Source: Promethearchaeia archaeon (GTDB lineage Archaea > Asgardarchaeota > Lokiarchaeia > Sigyniarchaeales > SOKP01). From it: DNA of 64,000 nt. Shown here piece after piece: positions 24,802 to 34,484 of this stretch (position 1 is its first letter; each line of letters opens with the position of its first letter). The stretch spans positions 62,001 through 126,000 of the forward strand of contig JAHQWJ010000107.1 of NCBI GenBank assembly GCA_029856125.1. Reading direction: 5' to 3'. The translations under genes and the position numbers were made by a program. The notes under the pieces were generated by a model. It made no database searches and had not been told where the DNA came from. It was given only the letters and a program-made list of their open reading frames with translations.

Positions 24802-26886
24802 CTATTTACCTCCTTTCTTTGTTTTTATTCCGGCGAAAGCACCCATAGGAACTTCTACAAACAACGGTCTTTTTGTGCCGGGGGTAATTTCTTCTTGTTT
24901 TATCCCTTCTTCTCGGAAAATTCTATTAATTAGCGAAGTACAAGTTTTTCCTCCACAAGCTCCCATCCCAGCCTTAGTTAATGCTTTCAATTCGTTAAAA
25001 TCATGTACTCCATAACGAATCCATTTTCGTATCTCCCCTACCGAAACTCTTTCGCATCTACACACGATAATATCGTCATCGGTGTAAGGTTGCTGATAGA
25101 GGTCCATTGCCTCGGTATAACCTGATTTTATTAGTTTAATGCCAATTGCAGTCTTAGCAATTTCTGAAGGCAACTTAACTGAAACTAATTGAGTTTTAGG
25201 AAATTCTTTAAGAAATCTTGCTCGAGTCACTTCAAACTCTCCTAAATCTCCCTCGTTACTAGCCACCATGACTGTTCGACCAACTTCCATCTTTTCAGAA
25301 GTTAATTCTAAAGGAAAAGTAACTACTGGAGATTCTTTATCTTTTCTATAGTCAATTAAGGTGATAGCTAATCCCGGACAAACCGCTACGCATTTTCCAC
25401 AGCCTATACAATCTTCGTCGTCGACAAAATATGGTAATTGAGTAATCAAGTCGTCAACTGTCTTGATTTGCTCCTGAGGACACACACTCGTACAAGGATT
25501 GCACGGTATTTCTTGATTACAATGAAATAGTGGAAAGATACCTTCTTCCCTTCCTATCACTTCCGTATGAACAGGATCTGGAGGTTTTGCTTTCATTATA
25601 TTAGCAAAATCTTCTAACTCTTCAAGATTCTCCGTAATTGGAACTCCAATTTCTTTTAAGATTTTTAGCGCTTCAATTTTGCCGGTAAAAATTGCTGCAG
25701 AAGCTTCAGCTATTTCTTGGGCGTCACCCGCAATCCATACTTTCATATGATATTGTTGCGCTTTATGGTAAAACTCATCTACAGGATCTAATCCAACTGC
25801 GATTAATAGAGTATCACAAGCAAATGTTCTTTCGGAGCCGGGTTCAATATCCCAGCTATCTGTAAGCTTCCCAATAGTAATGGATTCAAGTTTATCTTGC
25901 CCGTTTGCGGATATCACCGTATGGTTCGTATAAATAGGAACACCTAACCACTTTAATTTGTCTTCGTGAACTTTATATCCCCCACATTGGGATAAAGCTT
26001 CAACTAAACCTACAACATTTATCCCAGCTTGTATCGCGTGATATCCTGCTATTAACCCGACATTACCTCCTCCAACAATGAATACATTTTCCGCTGCTTT
26101 TATCACATCTCGATTTACTAAAGTTTGAAAAGCACCAGCGCCATACACTCCAGGAAGCGTGTTACCGGGAAAGACGAGCATCTTTTCTCTCGCGCCAGTT
26201 GCAATTAATAAGTACTTAGGTTTAATTAAAATATATTCGTCCGCGTCTTTTATAATACCAACTAATCCATCACTAAAAATTGCTAAAACTATGCTATTAA
26301 CCCAAATCTTTACAGATTTAAGGTTGGATACTATATCACCAAGTATGTTTCCTATCTCTATACCGCGTGTGCCCGCATATACATCTTCTTGAGAACCAAA
26401 AAATTTATGAGTCTGAAGGACTAATTTTCCACCTAATCTTAATTTATCGTCCACTAAAATAACATCAATATTATTTTCTCCTAAAACTTTTGTAGCAGAT
26501 AGTCCTGCAGGTCCACCACCTATTACGAGAACATCAGTATTTGTTATATTTATATCTTTAATTTCAACATGGTCATCTTCCATGGGTAATTCTGGTAGAC
26601 CATTACAACTCTCGATTGTCATACCTTCAGTTAAAAGCGTCATACAAGCTTTAACTGACACTCCATCGACTATTACATTACATTGAGAGCATTGACCATT
26701 TGCGCAAAAAATTCCTTGAGGACTTCGATCTTTGACATGATGGCCGAAAACTTTGATATTGTTTAGAAATAGAGCAGAAGATATAACCATTCCCGTAAAT
26801 CCAATTAATGATTTTCCATCAAATGTAAATTCAATTTCTTTCTTTTTATCTATGTCTATAATCGGGTGGTTATTTATAAACTCCAT
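24802..26886 (-). CDS. Multidomain Fe-S/FAD oxidoreductase, HcnAB/proline dehydrogenase alpha-like
   Basis: A 694-residue electron-transfer subunit. Domains in order: a plant-type [2Fe-2S] domain with C61, C66, C69, C81; an FAD/NAD(P) disulfide-reductase-type domain from about residue 117 (VLVIGGGPAGLSA) with a second nucleotide site (VFIVGGGNVGLIAG); then ferredoxin-like cysteines (CNQEIPCNPCTSVCP and CIGCGKCVAVCPG); and a C-terminal [2Fe-2S] BFD-type domain (VCRCERVSVGEI, GACGGKTC). In Pyrococcus-type proline dehydrogenases and HcnABC, several of these parts are separate small subunits; here they are fused. It should take electrons from the DAO subunit. Confidence 0.86.
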   Translation of the reverse strand: MEFINNHPIIDIDKKKEIEFTFDGKSLIGFTGMVISSALFLNNIKVFGHHVKDRSPQGIFCANGQCSQCNVIVDGVSVKACMTLLTEGMTIESCNGLPELPMEDDHVEIKDINITNTDVLVIGGGPAGLSATKVLGENNIDVILVDDKLRLGGKLVLQTHKFFGSQEDVYAGTRGIEIGNILGDIVSNLKSVKIWVNSIVLAIFSDGLVGIIKDADEYILIKPKYLLIATGAREKMLVFPGNTLPGVYGAGAFQTLVNRDVIKAAENVFIVGGGNVGLIAGYHAIQAGINVVGLVEALSQCGGYKVHEDKLKWLGVPIYTNHTVISANGQDKLESITIGKLTDSWDIEPGSERTFACDTLLIAVGLDPVDEFYHKAQQYHMKVWIAGDAQEIAEASAAIFTGKIEALKILKEIGVPITENLEELEDFANIMKAKPPDPVHTEVIGREEGIFPLFHCNQEIPCNPCTSVCPQEQIKTVDDLITQLPYFVDDEDCIGCGKCVAVCPGLAITLIDYRKDKESPVVTFPLELTSEKMEVGRTVMVASNEGDLGEFEVTRARFLKEFPKTQLVSVKLPSEIAKTAIGIKLIKSGYTEAMDLYQQPYTDDDIIVCRCERVSVGEIRKWIRYGVHDFNELKALTKAGMGACGGKTCTSLINRIFREEGIKQEEITPGTKRPLFVEVPMGAFAGIKTKKGGK

Positions 26887-27002
26887 CTGGAATTTATTAT
26901 AAGGATTAATAATTTATATTGATTTTTATCAAAATAAAAAATAGAATTAAAAAGCATTCCGTCCATGATGTGCCCAGAAAATAGTTATAAAATCTCTTCC
27001 GT

Positions 27003-28814
27003 TCAAGGAGATTTGACATCTTCAATGAATTGATATGATTGATGCCTGAAATAAGTGTTATATAACCTTGCATAATAACCATTTCTTCGCATTAAACTTT
27101 CATGATTACCTTCTTCAACGATTTTTCCATGGTCTAATACAATTATGCGATCAACATTTCTTACAGTTGTCAGCCTATGAGCAATAACGATTGTAGATCT
27201 TCCTTGCATTACTTTTTCCATTGCTTCTTGAATTTGAAGCTCCGTAAAAGGATCTACAGATGCTGTTGCCTCATCTAGTATTAATATCGATGGATTTTGT
27301 AACAATACCCTTGCAAATACGATTAATTGCCGTTGACCCATTGAAAGAACTTTTCCTCTTTCTAGAATAAATGTTTTCAATCCATTATCAAGATTTTTTA
27401 TCCATTCCATACCACCTGACCGTTCTAAAGCCCTTATTACATCTTCATGAGAAGCCTCTGGTGAACCGTATTTAACGTTGTTTTCAATCGTATCCGCCCA
27501 GAGGAATGGAACTTGTGGTATAAAACCAACAGATCTCCTAAATTCCGAAAGTGAAATATCACGTATACTATGTCCATCTATTCGCACATCTCCTGATTGA
27601 AACTCATATAAGCGGAGCAAAATTTTAGTCAGACTTGATTTTCCAGCTCCAGTGTGACCTACAATCGCAACGGTTTCTCCTGGTTGGATTACTAAATTGA
27701 AATCCTTGAAAATAGGTTTATCAGGCACATATTCGAATCCTAAATTATCAAATTCTATTCTGCCTTTTATTGAATCCAAAACATAACCTCCTTGTTTAAT
27801 ATAGGATTGAGAATCTTGAAGAGCAAAGATTCTTTCTGCAGCTGATAAACCATCTTGAAATTGAGCCCAAAAACCTGCAATTTGAAGTATAGGCGAGAAC
27901 ATAAGGAGCGAACTCTGAAGAAATAAATAAATATCCGAACCACTTAACTCTCCTTGGAGAATTAAATTACCTCCAAAAAATATTAATAAAGCATAGAGAA
28001 CTGCTACGAGAATATCTAAGCTCGGAAAAAGAATTGATAAGTATAAAGCTCTACTCATATTTACTTTGTAAGATTGCTTATTTATTGCTTGAAAATTATC
28101 GTATTGACTTTTTTCTTGACGAAAACTTTTGATGATTTGAATTCCTGCCATTGATTCCTGTACGAAGGCATTTACTTGTGCTAAGGAACGTTGGCCATAT
28201 ACTGATTTTCTTCTTGTTATTTTTCTAAAAGATAAAGTAAATGCAAAAACAAAAGGTACGATTATCATAAATACTCCAGTTAACAAGGGGCTTACAATAA
28301 TCATCGGAATGAATACAATCATAAATATTAGGAAAGAAGAAATTAATTCTGTAAACATAGTAACTGATCCACCAAACTTTGCTCCGTCTGAGTTTATTCT
28401 ACTCACAATTCTGCCCGTTGGATATTTATCGAAGAACGATAAATCTTGCTCAAGAACTCTTAGATTAGTTTGTCTACGTAAATTATAACAAACTCCATAT
28501 ACCATTCGGTTTCCTGTGCGTCTGTTCACATAATTAAAAAGGTATCCTAATGAATTTAATATTAAAGTGTTAATTATAAAAAAGATTAAAATAAGGGGAT
28601 CTGATTGCGTCTCTAATTGCTTAATAATTAAACTCATAAGATACGGAGTTAATCCATAAGTTATTGAAGAAAGGCAAATAAAAGTAATTATAATTGTCAT
28701 AGAACGCCTATATGGTTTAAACAGTTTCAAAATTCTTGAAAATAATTCTCTATCAGAGTAGATTCTGTCGTAACCTTCTTCACCTAGTCCAAAATAACCA
28801 ATTTTTGGAGACAT
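27003..28814 (-). CDS. ABC exporter half-transporter with consensus Walker B (second of pair)
   Basis: A 603-residue type IV ABC exporter: six transmembrane helices (about 35-330) followed by an ATPase domain. Walker A is GHTGAGKSS, Walker B is LILDEATAS with catalytic Glu, and the switch His is IAHRL. The signature is LSMGQ instead of LSGGQ. Together with the partner gene this gives one full and one degenerate ATP site, the pattern of heterodimeric exporters such as TM287/288 or BmrCD. The genes are 5 bases apart. It probably extrudes drugs or lipids. Confidence 0.9.
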   Translation of the reverse strand: MSPKIGYFGLGEEGYDRIYSDRELFSRILKLFKPYRRSMTIIITFICLSSITYGLTPYLMSLIIKQLETQSDPLILIFFIINTLILNSLGYLFNYVNRRTGNRMVYGVCYNLRRQTNLRVLEQDLSFFDKYPTGRIVSRINSDGAKFGGSVTMFTELISSFLIFMIVFIPMIIVSPLLTGVFMIIVPFVFAFTLSFRKITRRKSVYGQRSLAQVNAFVQESMAGIQIIKSFRQEKSQYDNFQAINKQSYKVNMSRALYLSILFPSLDILVAVLYALLIFFGGNLILQGELSGSDIYLFLQSSLLMFSPILQIAGFWAQFQDGLSAAERIFALQDSQSYIKQGGYVLDSIKGRIEFDNLGFEYVPDKPIFKDFNLVIQPGETVAIVGHTGAGKSSLTKILLRLYEFQSGDVRIDGHSIRDISLSEFRRSVGFIPQVPFLWADTIENNVKYGSPEASHEDVIRALERSGGMEWIKNLDNGLKTFILERGKVLSMGQRQLIVFARVLLQNPSILILDEATASVDPFTELQIQEAMEKVMQGRSTIVIAHRLTTVRNVDRIIVLDHGKIVEEGNHESLMRRNGYYARLYNTYFRHQSYQFIEDVKSP

Positions 28815-28819
28815 TCTAA

Positions 28820-30658
28820 TTAGGCACCTCCCAAAAGCTCATCTAAGGTTTTGTCAAATCGTTTAATGAAGATTTTTTGATACTCTTTTGAATTTTTAAG
28901 TAAATATTCGTGCGATCCTTGATTGACAATCTCACCTTGACTTAACACTATTATTAAGTCTGCCCATCTAATCTGGGAAAGCCTATGTGTTATGATAAAG
29001 GTAGTTCTTCCGTGTAGAACCCTGAAAATAGCCTTTTGAATCCTTTCCTCAGTCTCTGAGTCTATTGAGGAGCTAGAATCATCCAAAACTAATATTTTTG
29101 GGTCTGTGAGGAAAGCTCGGGCAATTGCAATTCGTTGGCGTTCTCCGCCACTTAATTGTACTCCTCTTTCACCAACCTCTGTATTGTACTGATTAGGTAA
29201 ATCTTCTATAAATTCATGAGCCTGCGCCTCTCTTGCGACGTTTATTACTTGTTCCTTTGTGGAATCTCGCCCAAAGGTAATGTTATCTAAAATTGAATCT
29301 GAAAAGATAAAAATATCCTGTTCAATATAAGCTATTTGGTCGCGAAGAGACTGAAGAGAATACTTTCTAATATCTATCCCGTCAATTAAAATTCGACCCT
29401 TATCGACATCATATAACCTTGAAATCATTTTCGTAAGCGTAGTCTTTCCAGAACCTGTTGTACCTACGATTGCTATAGTCTGTCCTTCCGATACTTCAAA
29501 ATTTATATTTTTGAGAACTTTGTTTTGAGTACCTGGATAAGAAAATGATACATTCTCAAACTTTAGAGCACCTTCAATATTTTTAGTTATAGCATCATCA
29601 GCATCGTAAATTTCTGAACTTTGATTCATAATTTCTAAAAGCCTATTTCCTCCCACAATTGCTTCTTTTGCCATAAAGAATGACTTTATTGAAGCGTTGA
29701 CAGGAAACCGCAATCGCAATAGTAAACCTATTACCCCTAATATATCACCAACGGTCAGAATACCGGCTCTATTATAAAGCACGCCAATAGTTAGACCTAT
29801 AGTAATTGTAACTGAGAGGAGCAATATAGGTAAATACTTTGCTTGTATATCGCCTTGTTCAATACCTATATCTCGATAACTCAAAGCACTATCTTTATAT
29901 TTCTCAATGCTATTTTCTTCCTGAGACATTGATTTCACTATTTCAATCCCGCTCAAGGATTCATTTAGAATAGTGTTCATAGAACCAAAAGCAATGCGCC
30001 TAAGTACCGTTGAAGGAGTTAAACGTCCAAGAAATCTGCGAAGATATAATATAAAGATAACACTAAATATCAATGGAATTAATACTAATTCTAGGCGATA
30101 GGTAGAACCAATAAAATATATAGGAACGATTAGGTTGATTCCTGCATTTATAATCATACCTATCGCAGGAGAAATTAAAAAATTCAAATATCTTACGTCA
30201 TTAGTAGCCCGAGCCATTATGTCTCCTATTCTTTGTTTATCATGAAATGATTGACTTTTGCCTAGCAAACTTAAATAGAATTCTCTGCGTACGTCTCTCT
30301 CAATTCTCTGAGCAACAATTTCCCGAAATGTTCTTGCTAACACTCCCGAAATAGGACTTCCCAATCCGATAAACAATACCAAAAAAGTATAGCTAACAAC
30401 TTGAGATGATTGGGCCGTAGGGAAAACATCAATAGCTTTTCCGATTATGACATAAATGAACGAAGCTAAATAAGACGAAATTATCATCAGAACGAAGAAT
30501 AATATCATAAAATACTTGTTAGATTTATAAAAAATGTGTTTAACCAACCAAGATTTTATTCCTTTTTGTCTGGTTTTTAAAAAGTCATCATTCTCAAATA
30601 TAAATTCTGATTTTGCACTACTGGGTTGTGGTTTCTGAGATTTTAAGGCTAGATTCAC
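28820..30658 (-). CDS. ABC exporter half-transporter with degenerate Walker B (first of pair)
   Basis: A 612-residue half-transporter with a longer N-terminal cytosolic part of about 45 residues. Walker A GTTGSGKTT, signature LSGGERQRI intact, Walker B LVLDDSSSSID with Asp in place of the catalytic Glu, switch His in ITHRLSQI. The Asp and the variant LSMGQ of the partner meet in the same composite site, so that site is the non-hydrolytic one. First gene of the two-gene operon. Confidence 0.9.
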   Translation of the reverse strand: MNLALKSQKPQPSSAKSEFIFENDDFLKTRQKGIKSWLVKHIFYKSNKYFMILFFVLMIISSYLASFIYVIIGKAIDVFPTAQSSQVVSYTFLVLFIGLGSPISGVLARTFREIVAQRIERDVRREFYLSLLGKSQSFHDKQRIGDIMARATNDVRYLNFLISPAIGMIINAGINLIVPIYFIGSTYRLELVLIPLIFSVIFILYLRRFLGRLTPSTVLRRIAFGSMNTILNESLSGIEIVKSMSQEENSIEKYKDSALSYRDIGIEQGDIQAKYLPILLLSVTITIGLTIGVLYNRAGILTVGDILGVIGLLLRLRFPVNASIKSFFMAKEAIVGGNRLLEIMNQSSEIYDADDAITKNIEGALKFENVSFSYPGTQNKVLKNINFEVSEGQTIAIVGTTGSGKTTLTKMISRLYDVDKGRILIDGIDIRKYSLQSLRDQIAYIEQDIFIFSDSILDNITFGRDSTKEQVINVAREAQAHEFIEDLPNQYNTEVGERGVQLSGGERQRIAIARAFLTDPKILVLDDSSSSIDSETEERIQKAIFRVLHGRTTFIITHRLSQIRWADLIIVLSQGEIVNQGSHEYLLKNSKEYQKIFIKRFDKTLDELLGGA

Positions 30659-30783
30659 TTCATTAGGTAGTAGTTTTATTTTAAAAAACGGTGATAAAAT
30701 ATAATTATAAAAATAGTTGGTAATTTTTTATTTTTTCTAAAAAAATTAAGTAAAGTATGAGGAAAATAAATTTTAATATTAGT

Positions 30784-32964
30784 TTATTGATAAGGAGTTA
30801 TAATATCAATTATTTTATGAAAATCTATTCCTAACTTTTTTGCAGTCTCTATAGTAGGGCAACCGTTTTTACTCCAACCTCGTTCAATGTAAACCGCATC
30901 CTGGAGTTTTTTATACTGTTCTTCTCGATGCTCACGGAGTATTTTGATTTTTTCTCCAGTAGATTTACCCATAATATCGATCTTCATCTCTTTTAACTGA
31001 TTATCATATCTCTCTGCTCGACTTTCGTATTCAAGCGGAGTGACAGGTCCAACAGCCCTATATGGTAAATTAGAATCGTGTTCTCGAAGACCTTTACCCT
31101 GTCTGATGTTAAATATTCTTTGAAAGGTATACACTCGTTCAGACATCAAGAGGAGATCGTCTATTGTAGATTCGCGACCAGTCACCGCTGAAAAATATTG
31201 TGTATACCATTTTACGTGATCAGGAATTTTAGCGCGGACTAGTTCTCCCGTTTTAGGATCTTTGATAGGGTAATCTGCCTGACTCGTTGGTTGGATGTCG
31301 TTCCAGGGCAGCTTGCATAAACCGCATAAACTAAACCAAGTTCTCCATATTGGGAAATACTGTAGAGCTTTAGCTTTATCCTTAAATGTTGGAATCGAAT
31401 TTCGAATAACATCGTCAAAAATAAGCCAAGCTTCGTCGTGTTGTGGACCTTTGTTTGCTAATCCATACCCACATTGTTGTGCTAACGATTCTTTGGTTAC
31501 ATATTCAGAAAATTCTAAACCCTTGTGTTCCATGCCGATATCCTGCACAAATTGTGGATCTGCCCCATAGTTTTCGACAAAATATTTTTTCATATATTTT
31601 ATACCTTTTCCAACGATAATTCCAAAGCCTTCACCCTTAGCCATTTGATGAATTAATTCAACCGCAGCCTCAACACTTCCGAAATTTAAATCCAAACCTC
31701 CAGTTCTTTCTTTATTTAAAATACCCGCTTCATAACACTCCATAACGAAGGCTATCCCTGTACCTACTGAAATAGTATCTAATCCGTAAGTATCGCAATA
31801 GAAATTTACTTCTAAAACCCATTTTGGGTCCCATACGCCCCAGTTTGAGCCACAACCAGCTATAGTCTCGTATTCTGGACCGTCAACAATTAATTTTTGT
31901 CCTTTAAAAGGACCCGTTCGAACTTCATATCCATCTGAATAGTGAGAACAGCTCACAGTGCATCCAATCCAACAACCGTCTCCTCCCTCTTTTCCAGAGT
32001 ATATCTCCCTCATTATTTCTCTACTATACGGGATATCTTTTCCACTAATTTCTTTATGTCTTCCGAATCGAAAATTTTCTGTTGGTAAAAGGTCAGTAAC
32101 ATTCATAATATCGGGAAGATGCCCCGTTCCAACTCTGCGCATTTCATTCTGGACAGGATCAAGTTTAATTATTTCTTGAGTATGTGCTATCCCTATTTTT
32201 CTAGCTTCTTCTAAATTAGCGGGATTATTCGATCCAACGGAAACTTTTGGAGAACGACACACCAAAGCTTTAATGTTTTTATCAGCAAAAACGGTCCCAA
32301 TTCCCCCTCGTCCAGCCTGTTTGCTTGATGCCCATTTACGACCCGGAACGTACCACGAGAAGTTTAATAACCCCCAATTCGTATGATTAGCCGCAGGGCC
32401 AGTACTTACGATGGAAACTCGTTGTTTTTCACGATCATCTTGTGCGTATACTTCAGTAAGTTGCTGGGTCAATTCGTGAGAATACTTTGATAATTCTTCA
32501 GATGCTTCAATGGTTTTGATTTGGATAACGCCTTCAACGCCATCAATGTACACAATAACTTCTTGTTGAGACTTCCCTTGAATTTCAAGCGCATCGAACC
32601 CTGAGAATTTTAAATACGGCCCGAAATATCCCCCCACATTTGAATCTACGATAATATCTGTTAAGGGTGATATTGTTGTAACTATAGATTTTCCCGATCC
32701 TGGGTAAAAGATATTTCCTCCTAATGGTCCTGAAGAGATGCATATTTCGTTTTCAGGATCGTTCCACTTTACTATTTTATCTTGCGGGAGTCCATTCCAC
32801 ATAAGCCAAAGATCGAAACCTTTCCCTCCAATAAAATTCTCTTTCATTCCATCGGTAACTGGCTTTATCTGAATCTCGCTATTGGTAAGATTAATGTAGA
32901 GTGTTCTGTTAGTATACCCTTTTTGGACTTCGTGGAGTTCATAGTTCTTTTCTGCCAAAATCAT
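30784..32964 (-). CDS. Aldehyde:ferredoxin oxidoreductase family protein (tungsten/molybdopterin)
   Basis: A 726-residue AOR-family protein that probably oxidises an aldehyde to acid with reduction of ferredoxin. The N-terminal fold is recognisable (NRTLYINLTN, FIGGKGFD, AGRGGIGTVFADK). The expected cluster cysteines are in C331-x3-C335-x3-C339, whereas AOR normally has Cx2Cx3C, a one-residue insertion. A C-terminal CGLC (C547, C550) matches the usual fourth ligand. Aldehydes come from amino-acid 2-oxoacids in this kind of organism. Another possibility is a benzoyl-CoA reductase BamB-like relative or a tungsten protein with a different substrate. Confidence 0.87.
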   Translation of the reverse strand: MILAEKNYELHEVQKGYTNRTLYINLTNSEIQIKPVTDGMKENFIGGKGFDLWLMWNGLPQDKIVKWNDPENEICISSGPLGGNIFYPGSGKSIVTTISPLTDIIVDSNVGGYFGPYLKFSGFDALEIQGKSQQEVIVYIDGVEGVIQIKTIEASEELSKYSHELTQQLTEVYAQDDREKQRVSIVSTGPAANHTNWGLLNFSWYVPGRKWASSKQAGRGGIGTVFADKNIKALVCRSPKVSVGSNNPANLEEARKIGIAHTQEIIKLDPVQNEMRRVGTGHLPDIMNVTDLLPTENFRFGRHKEISGKDIPYSREIMREIYSGKEGGDGCWIGCTVSCSHYSDGYEVRTGPFKGQKLIVDGPEYETIAGCGSNWGVWDPKWVLEVNFYCDTYGLDTISVGTGIAFVMECYEAGILNKERTGGLDLNFGSVEAAVELIHQMAKGEGFGIIVGKGIKYMKKYFVENYGADPQFVQDIGMEHKGLEFSEYVTKESLAQQCGYGLANKGPQHDEAWLIFDDVIRNSIPTFKDKAKALQYFPIWRTWFSLCGLCKLPWNDIQPTSQADYPIKDPKTGELVRAKIPDHVKWYTQYFSAVTGRESTIDDLLLMSERVYTFQRIFNIRQGKGLREHDSNLPYRAVGPVTPLEYESRAERYDNQLKEMKIDIMGKSTGEKIKILREHREEQYKKLQDAVYIERGWSKNGCPTIETAKKLGIDFHKIIDIITPYQ

Positions 32965-33129
32965 AGAATTTCACTCAATTAAATTTTAATTATTATATTA
33001 AAAACATGACTTTAAATTATGGATGATTTAATGAGACTTTAGAATTAAATATTATTTAAATGGATTTAAAATTGTAATTTAAAAAAAATTAATAGGTTCT
33101 TAAGTTGCTTTGATATGTTTAGTGTTGTT

Positions 33130-33711
33130 TTAAATCTGACTAGCTAACTCTTTAGTCCATTTACGAATCTCATCCCAATTTCTTGAATCGTAAACTCCTG
33201 GCTCTGTTTCTTTAATTCCTGCCGGGATGAAATTTTCTCTTTCTGCGTCTAAGAATTTTCTATAAATTTTACCCATCTGATTATAATCCCAGATACCTCC
33301 AAACATAGTCATTGAGATTGGATTCAAATCATACTTAGAAGCTTTATCTTCAAGATATTTTTTAGTAATTCTAATAATTTCATCATGTTCTCCTTTATAT
33401 TCCATGAGTGCTCGCGCTCCTGAAGACACGAAGAGTGCCACTTTCTTTTTCTTGAGCTCAATGCTAAACTTGTTTAAAAATGCTTTAGCTTTACTCGTCC
33501 ACATTTCCATTTTCATTCCACTTCCAATTATAACAAGTTCAAATTTTGAGATATCTTTGACCTTCTCTTCTTTGAGATTTACAACTTTTACCTCAAATCC
33601 TTCGCCTTGAAGAACTTTGGATATTTCTTCTGCGGTACTAGTTGTCGCTCCATAACGAGTACCATATGCAATCAATATTTTGGTTTTTTCCATTTTTTTA
33701 TCTTCCTTCAA
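33130..33711 (-). CDS. Flavodoxin-domain protein (HemG/flavodoxin_5 type)
   Basis: A 193-residue FMN-binding protein with the phosphate loop YGTRYGATTSTAEEI near residue 15. The aromatic/glycine loops GSGMKMEMW and FGGIWDYNQM follow, and the C-terminus YDSRNWDEIRKW is typical of HemG-like menaquinone-dependent protoporphyrinogen dehydrogenase and related flavodoxins. Its ATG at 33711 directly follows the TetR stop codon, so the regulator and flavodoxin are co-transcribed. Electron partner unknown. Confidence 0.85.
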   Translation of the reverse strand: MKEDKKMEKTKILIAYGTRYGATTSTAEEISKVLQGEGFEVKVVNLKEEKVKDISKFELVIIGSGMKMEMWTSKAKAFLNKFSIELKKKKVALFVSSGARALMEYKGEHDEIIRITKKYLEDKASKYDLNPISMTMFGGIWDYNQMGKIYRKFLDAERENFIPAGIKETEPGVYDSRNWDEIRKWTKELASQI

Positions 33712-34374
33712 TTAATTTTTTCTAGCTAATCCTTGTAATAACACGTCAATTGAGTGTTGAAGATATCCCTCAGCAGTGATGCCATATGTTTCTAAGAGTA
33801 ATTGATTTACGGGAGATAGATGAACTATATCCTCAATGGTAGAACCCAAGAACATTACTGTCTGTATTGGATCCAAGTCCTTTCTTATTGTACCATCGTT
33901 AATTCCCAAACTGACAGCATTCGTTAACATATCAAGTAATTCTTTTTTTAATACAATATATTCCTCTGCGTTTTCAATTTCTGTATCGTCATTCTCGTCG
34001 TTTTGAAGCATTTTCATAAAACGAGGGACTCTCGCTGAAAGATTAAGACGATAATAGTCTGAGTGAATTTGTGAGTAATCAAAGTAAGCCCGAATTATAC
34101 TCATTAATTTTCCTAACCCAGTAGTCTCGCTTTTTTCAGCATTTTTAAATGTATCCCTAAGGATAACCACACCTTCTATTACTACAGCAAAATATAACGA
34201 AGGTTTATTTTTAAAATACAAATAGAGCGTCGTTTTAGAAAGCTCTAGATCTCCAGCGATATCATCCATGGAAACCTCATCATAACTCTTTTTAAAAAAC
34301 CTATTTTCAGCAGCTTTAAGTATATCGTTACGACGTTGTAATTTTTCGCGTTCTCTTCTAGATAATTTGGAAAT
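33712..34374 (-). CDS. TetR/AcrR family regulator, apparent ATT start codon
   Basis: A TetR regulator of about 220 residues. The first ATG (34269) falls inside the helix-turn-helix (DDIAGDLELSKTTLYLYFKNK). The frame upstream continues with the conserved first helix (KLQRRNDILKAAENRFFKK) and meets a stop (TGA) at 34383-34381 with no ATG, GTG or TTG in between. The best start is ATT at 34374, preceded by GGTGA with a six-base spacer; another ATT is at 34380. So either a rare ATT start is used or the upstream part is damaged. It probably controls the flavodoxin downstream and itself through the TTAC/GTAA repeats. Confidence 0.78.
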   Translation of the reverse strand: MSKLSRREREKLQRRNDILKAAENRFFKKSYDEVSMDDIAGDLELSKTTLYLYFKNKPSLYFAVVIEGVVILRDTFKNAEKSETTGLGKLMSIIRAYFDYSQIHSDYYRLNLSARVPRFMKMLQNDENDDTEIENAEEYIVLKKELLDMLTNAVSLGINDGTIRKDLDPIQTVMFLGSTIEDIVHLSPVNQLLLETYGITAEGYLQHSIDVLLQGLARKN

Positions 34375-34435
34375 CTTAATTCACCAATTTCAGCTTAATT
34401 ATTCATTTAATGTTATTACAAGTCATTTATTAAGT

Positions 34436-34484
34436 TTACTAATAGTAATTATCTTACCATTAGTAAGTTACCTACTATAAGTAA
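34436..34484. promoter_or_regulatory. Cluster of three TTAC-GTAA palindromes before the tetR gene
   Basis: TTACTA-A-TAGTAA is a perfect palindrome at 34436-34448. A second, TTACCA-T-TAGTAA (one mismatch), is at 34454-34466. A looser one with outer arms TTAC and GTAA is at 34468-34484. They lie 60-110 bases upstream of the tetR start, typical for TetR autoregulation. A TATA-like ctatataaat (34491-34500) faces rightward next to them. Confidence 0.6.
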
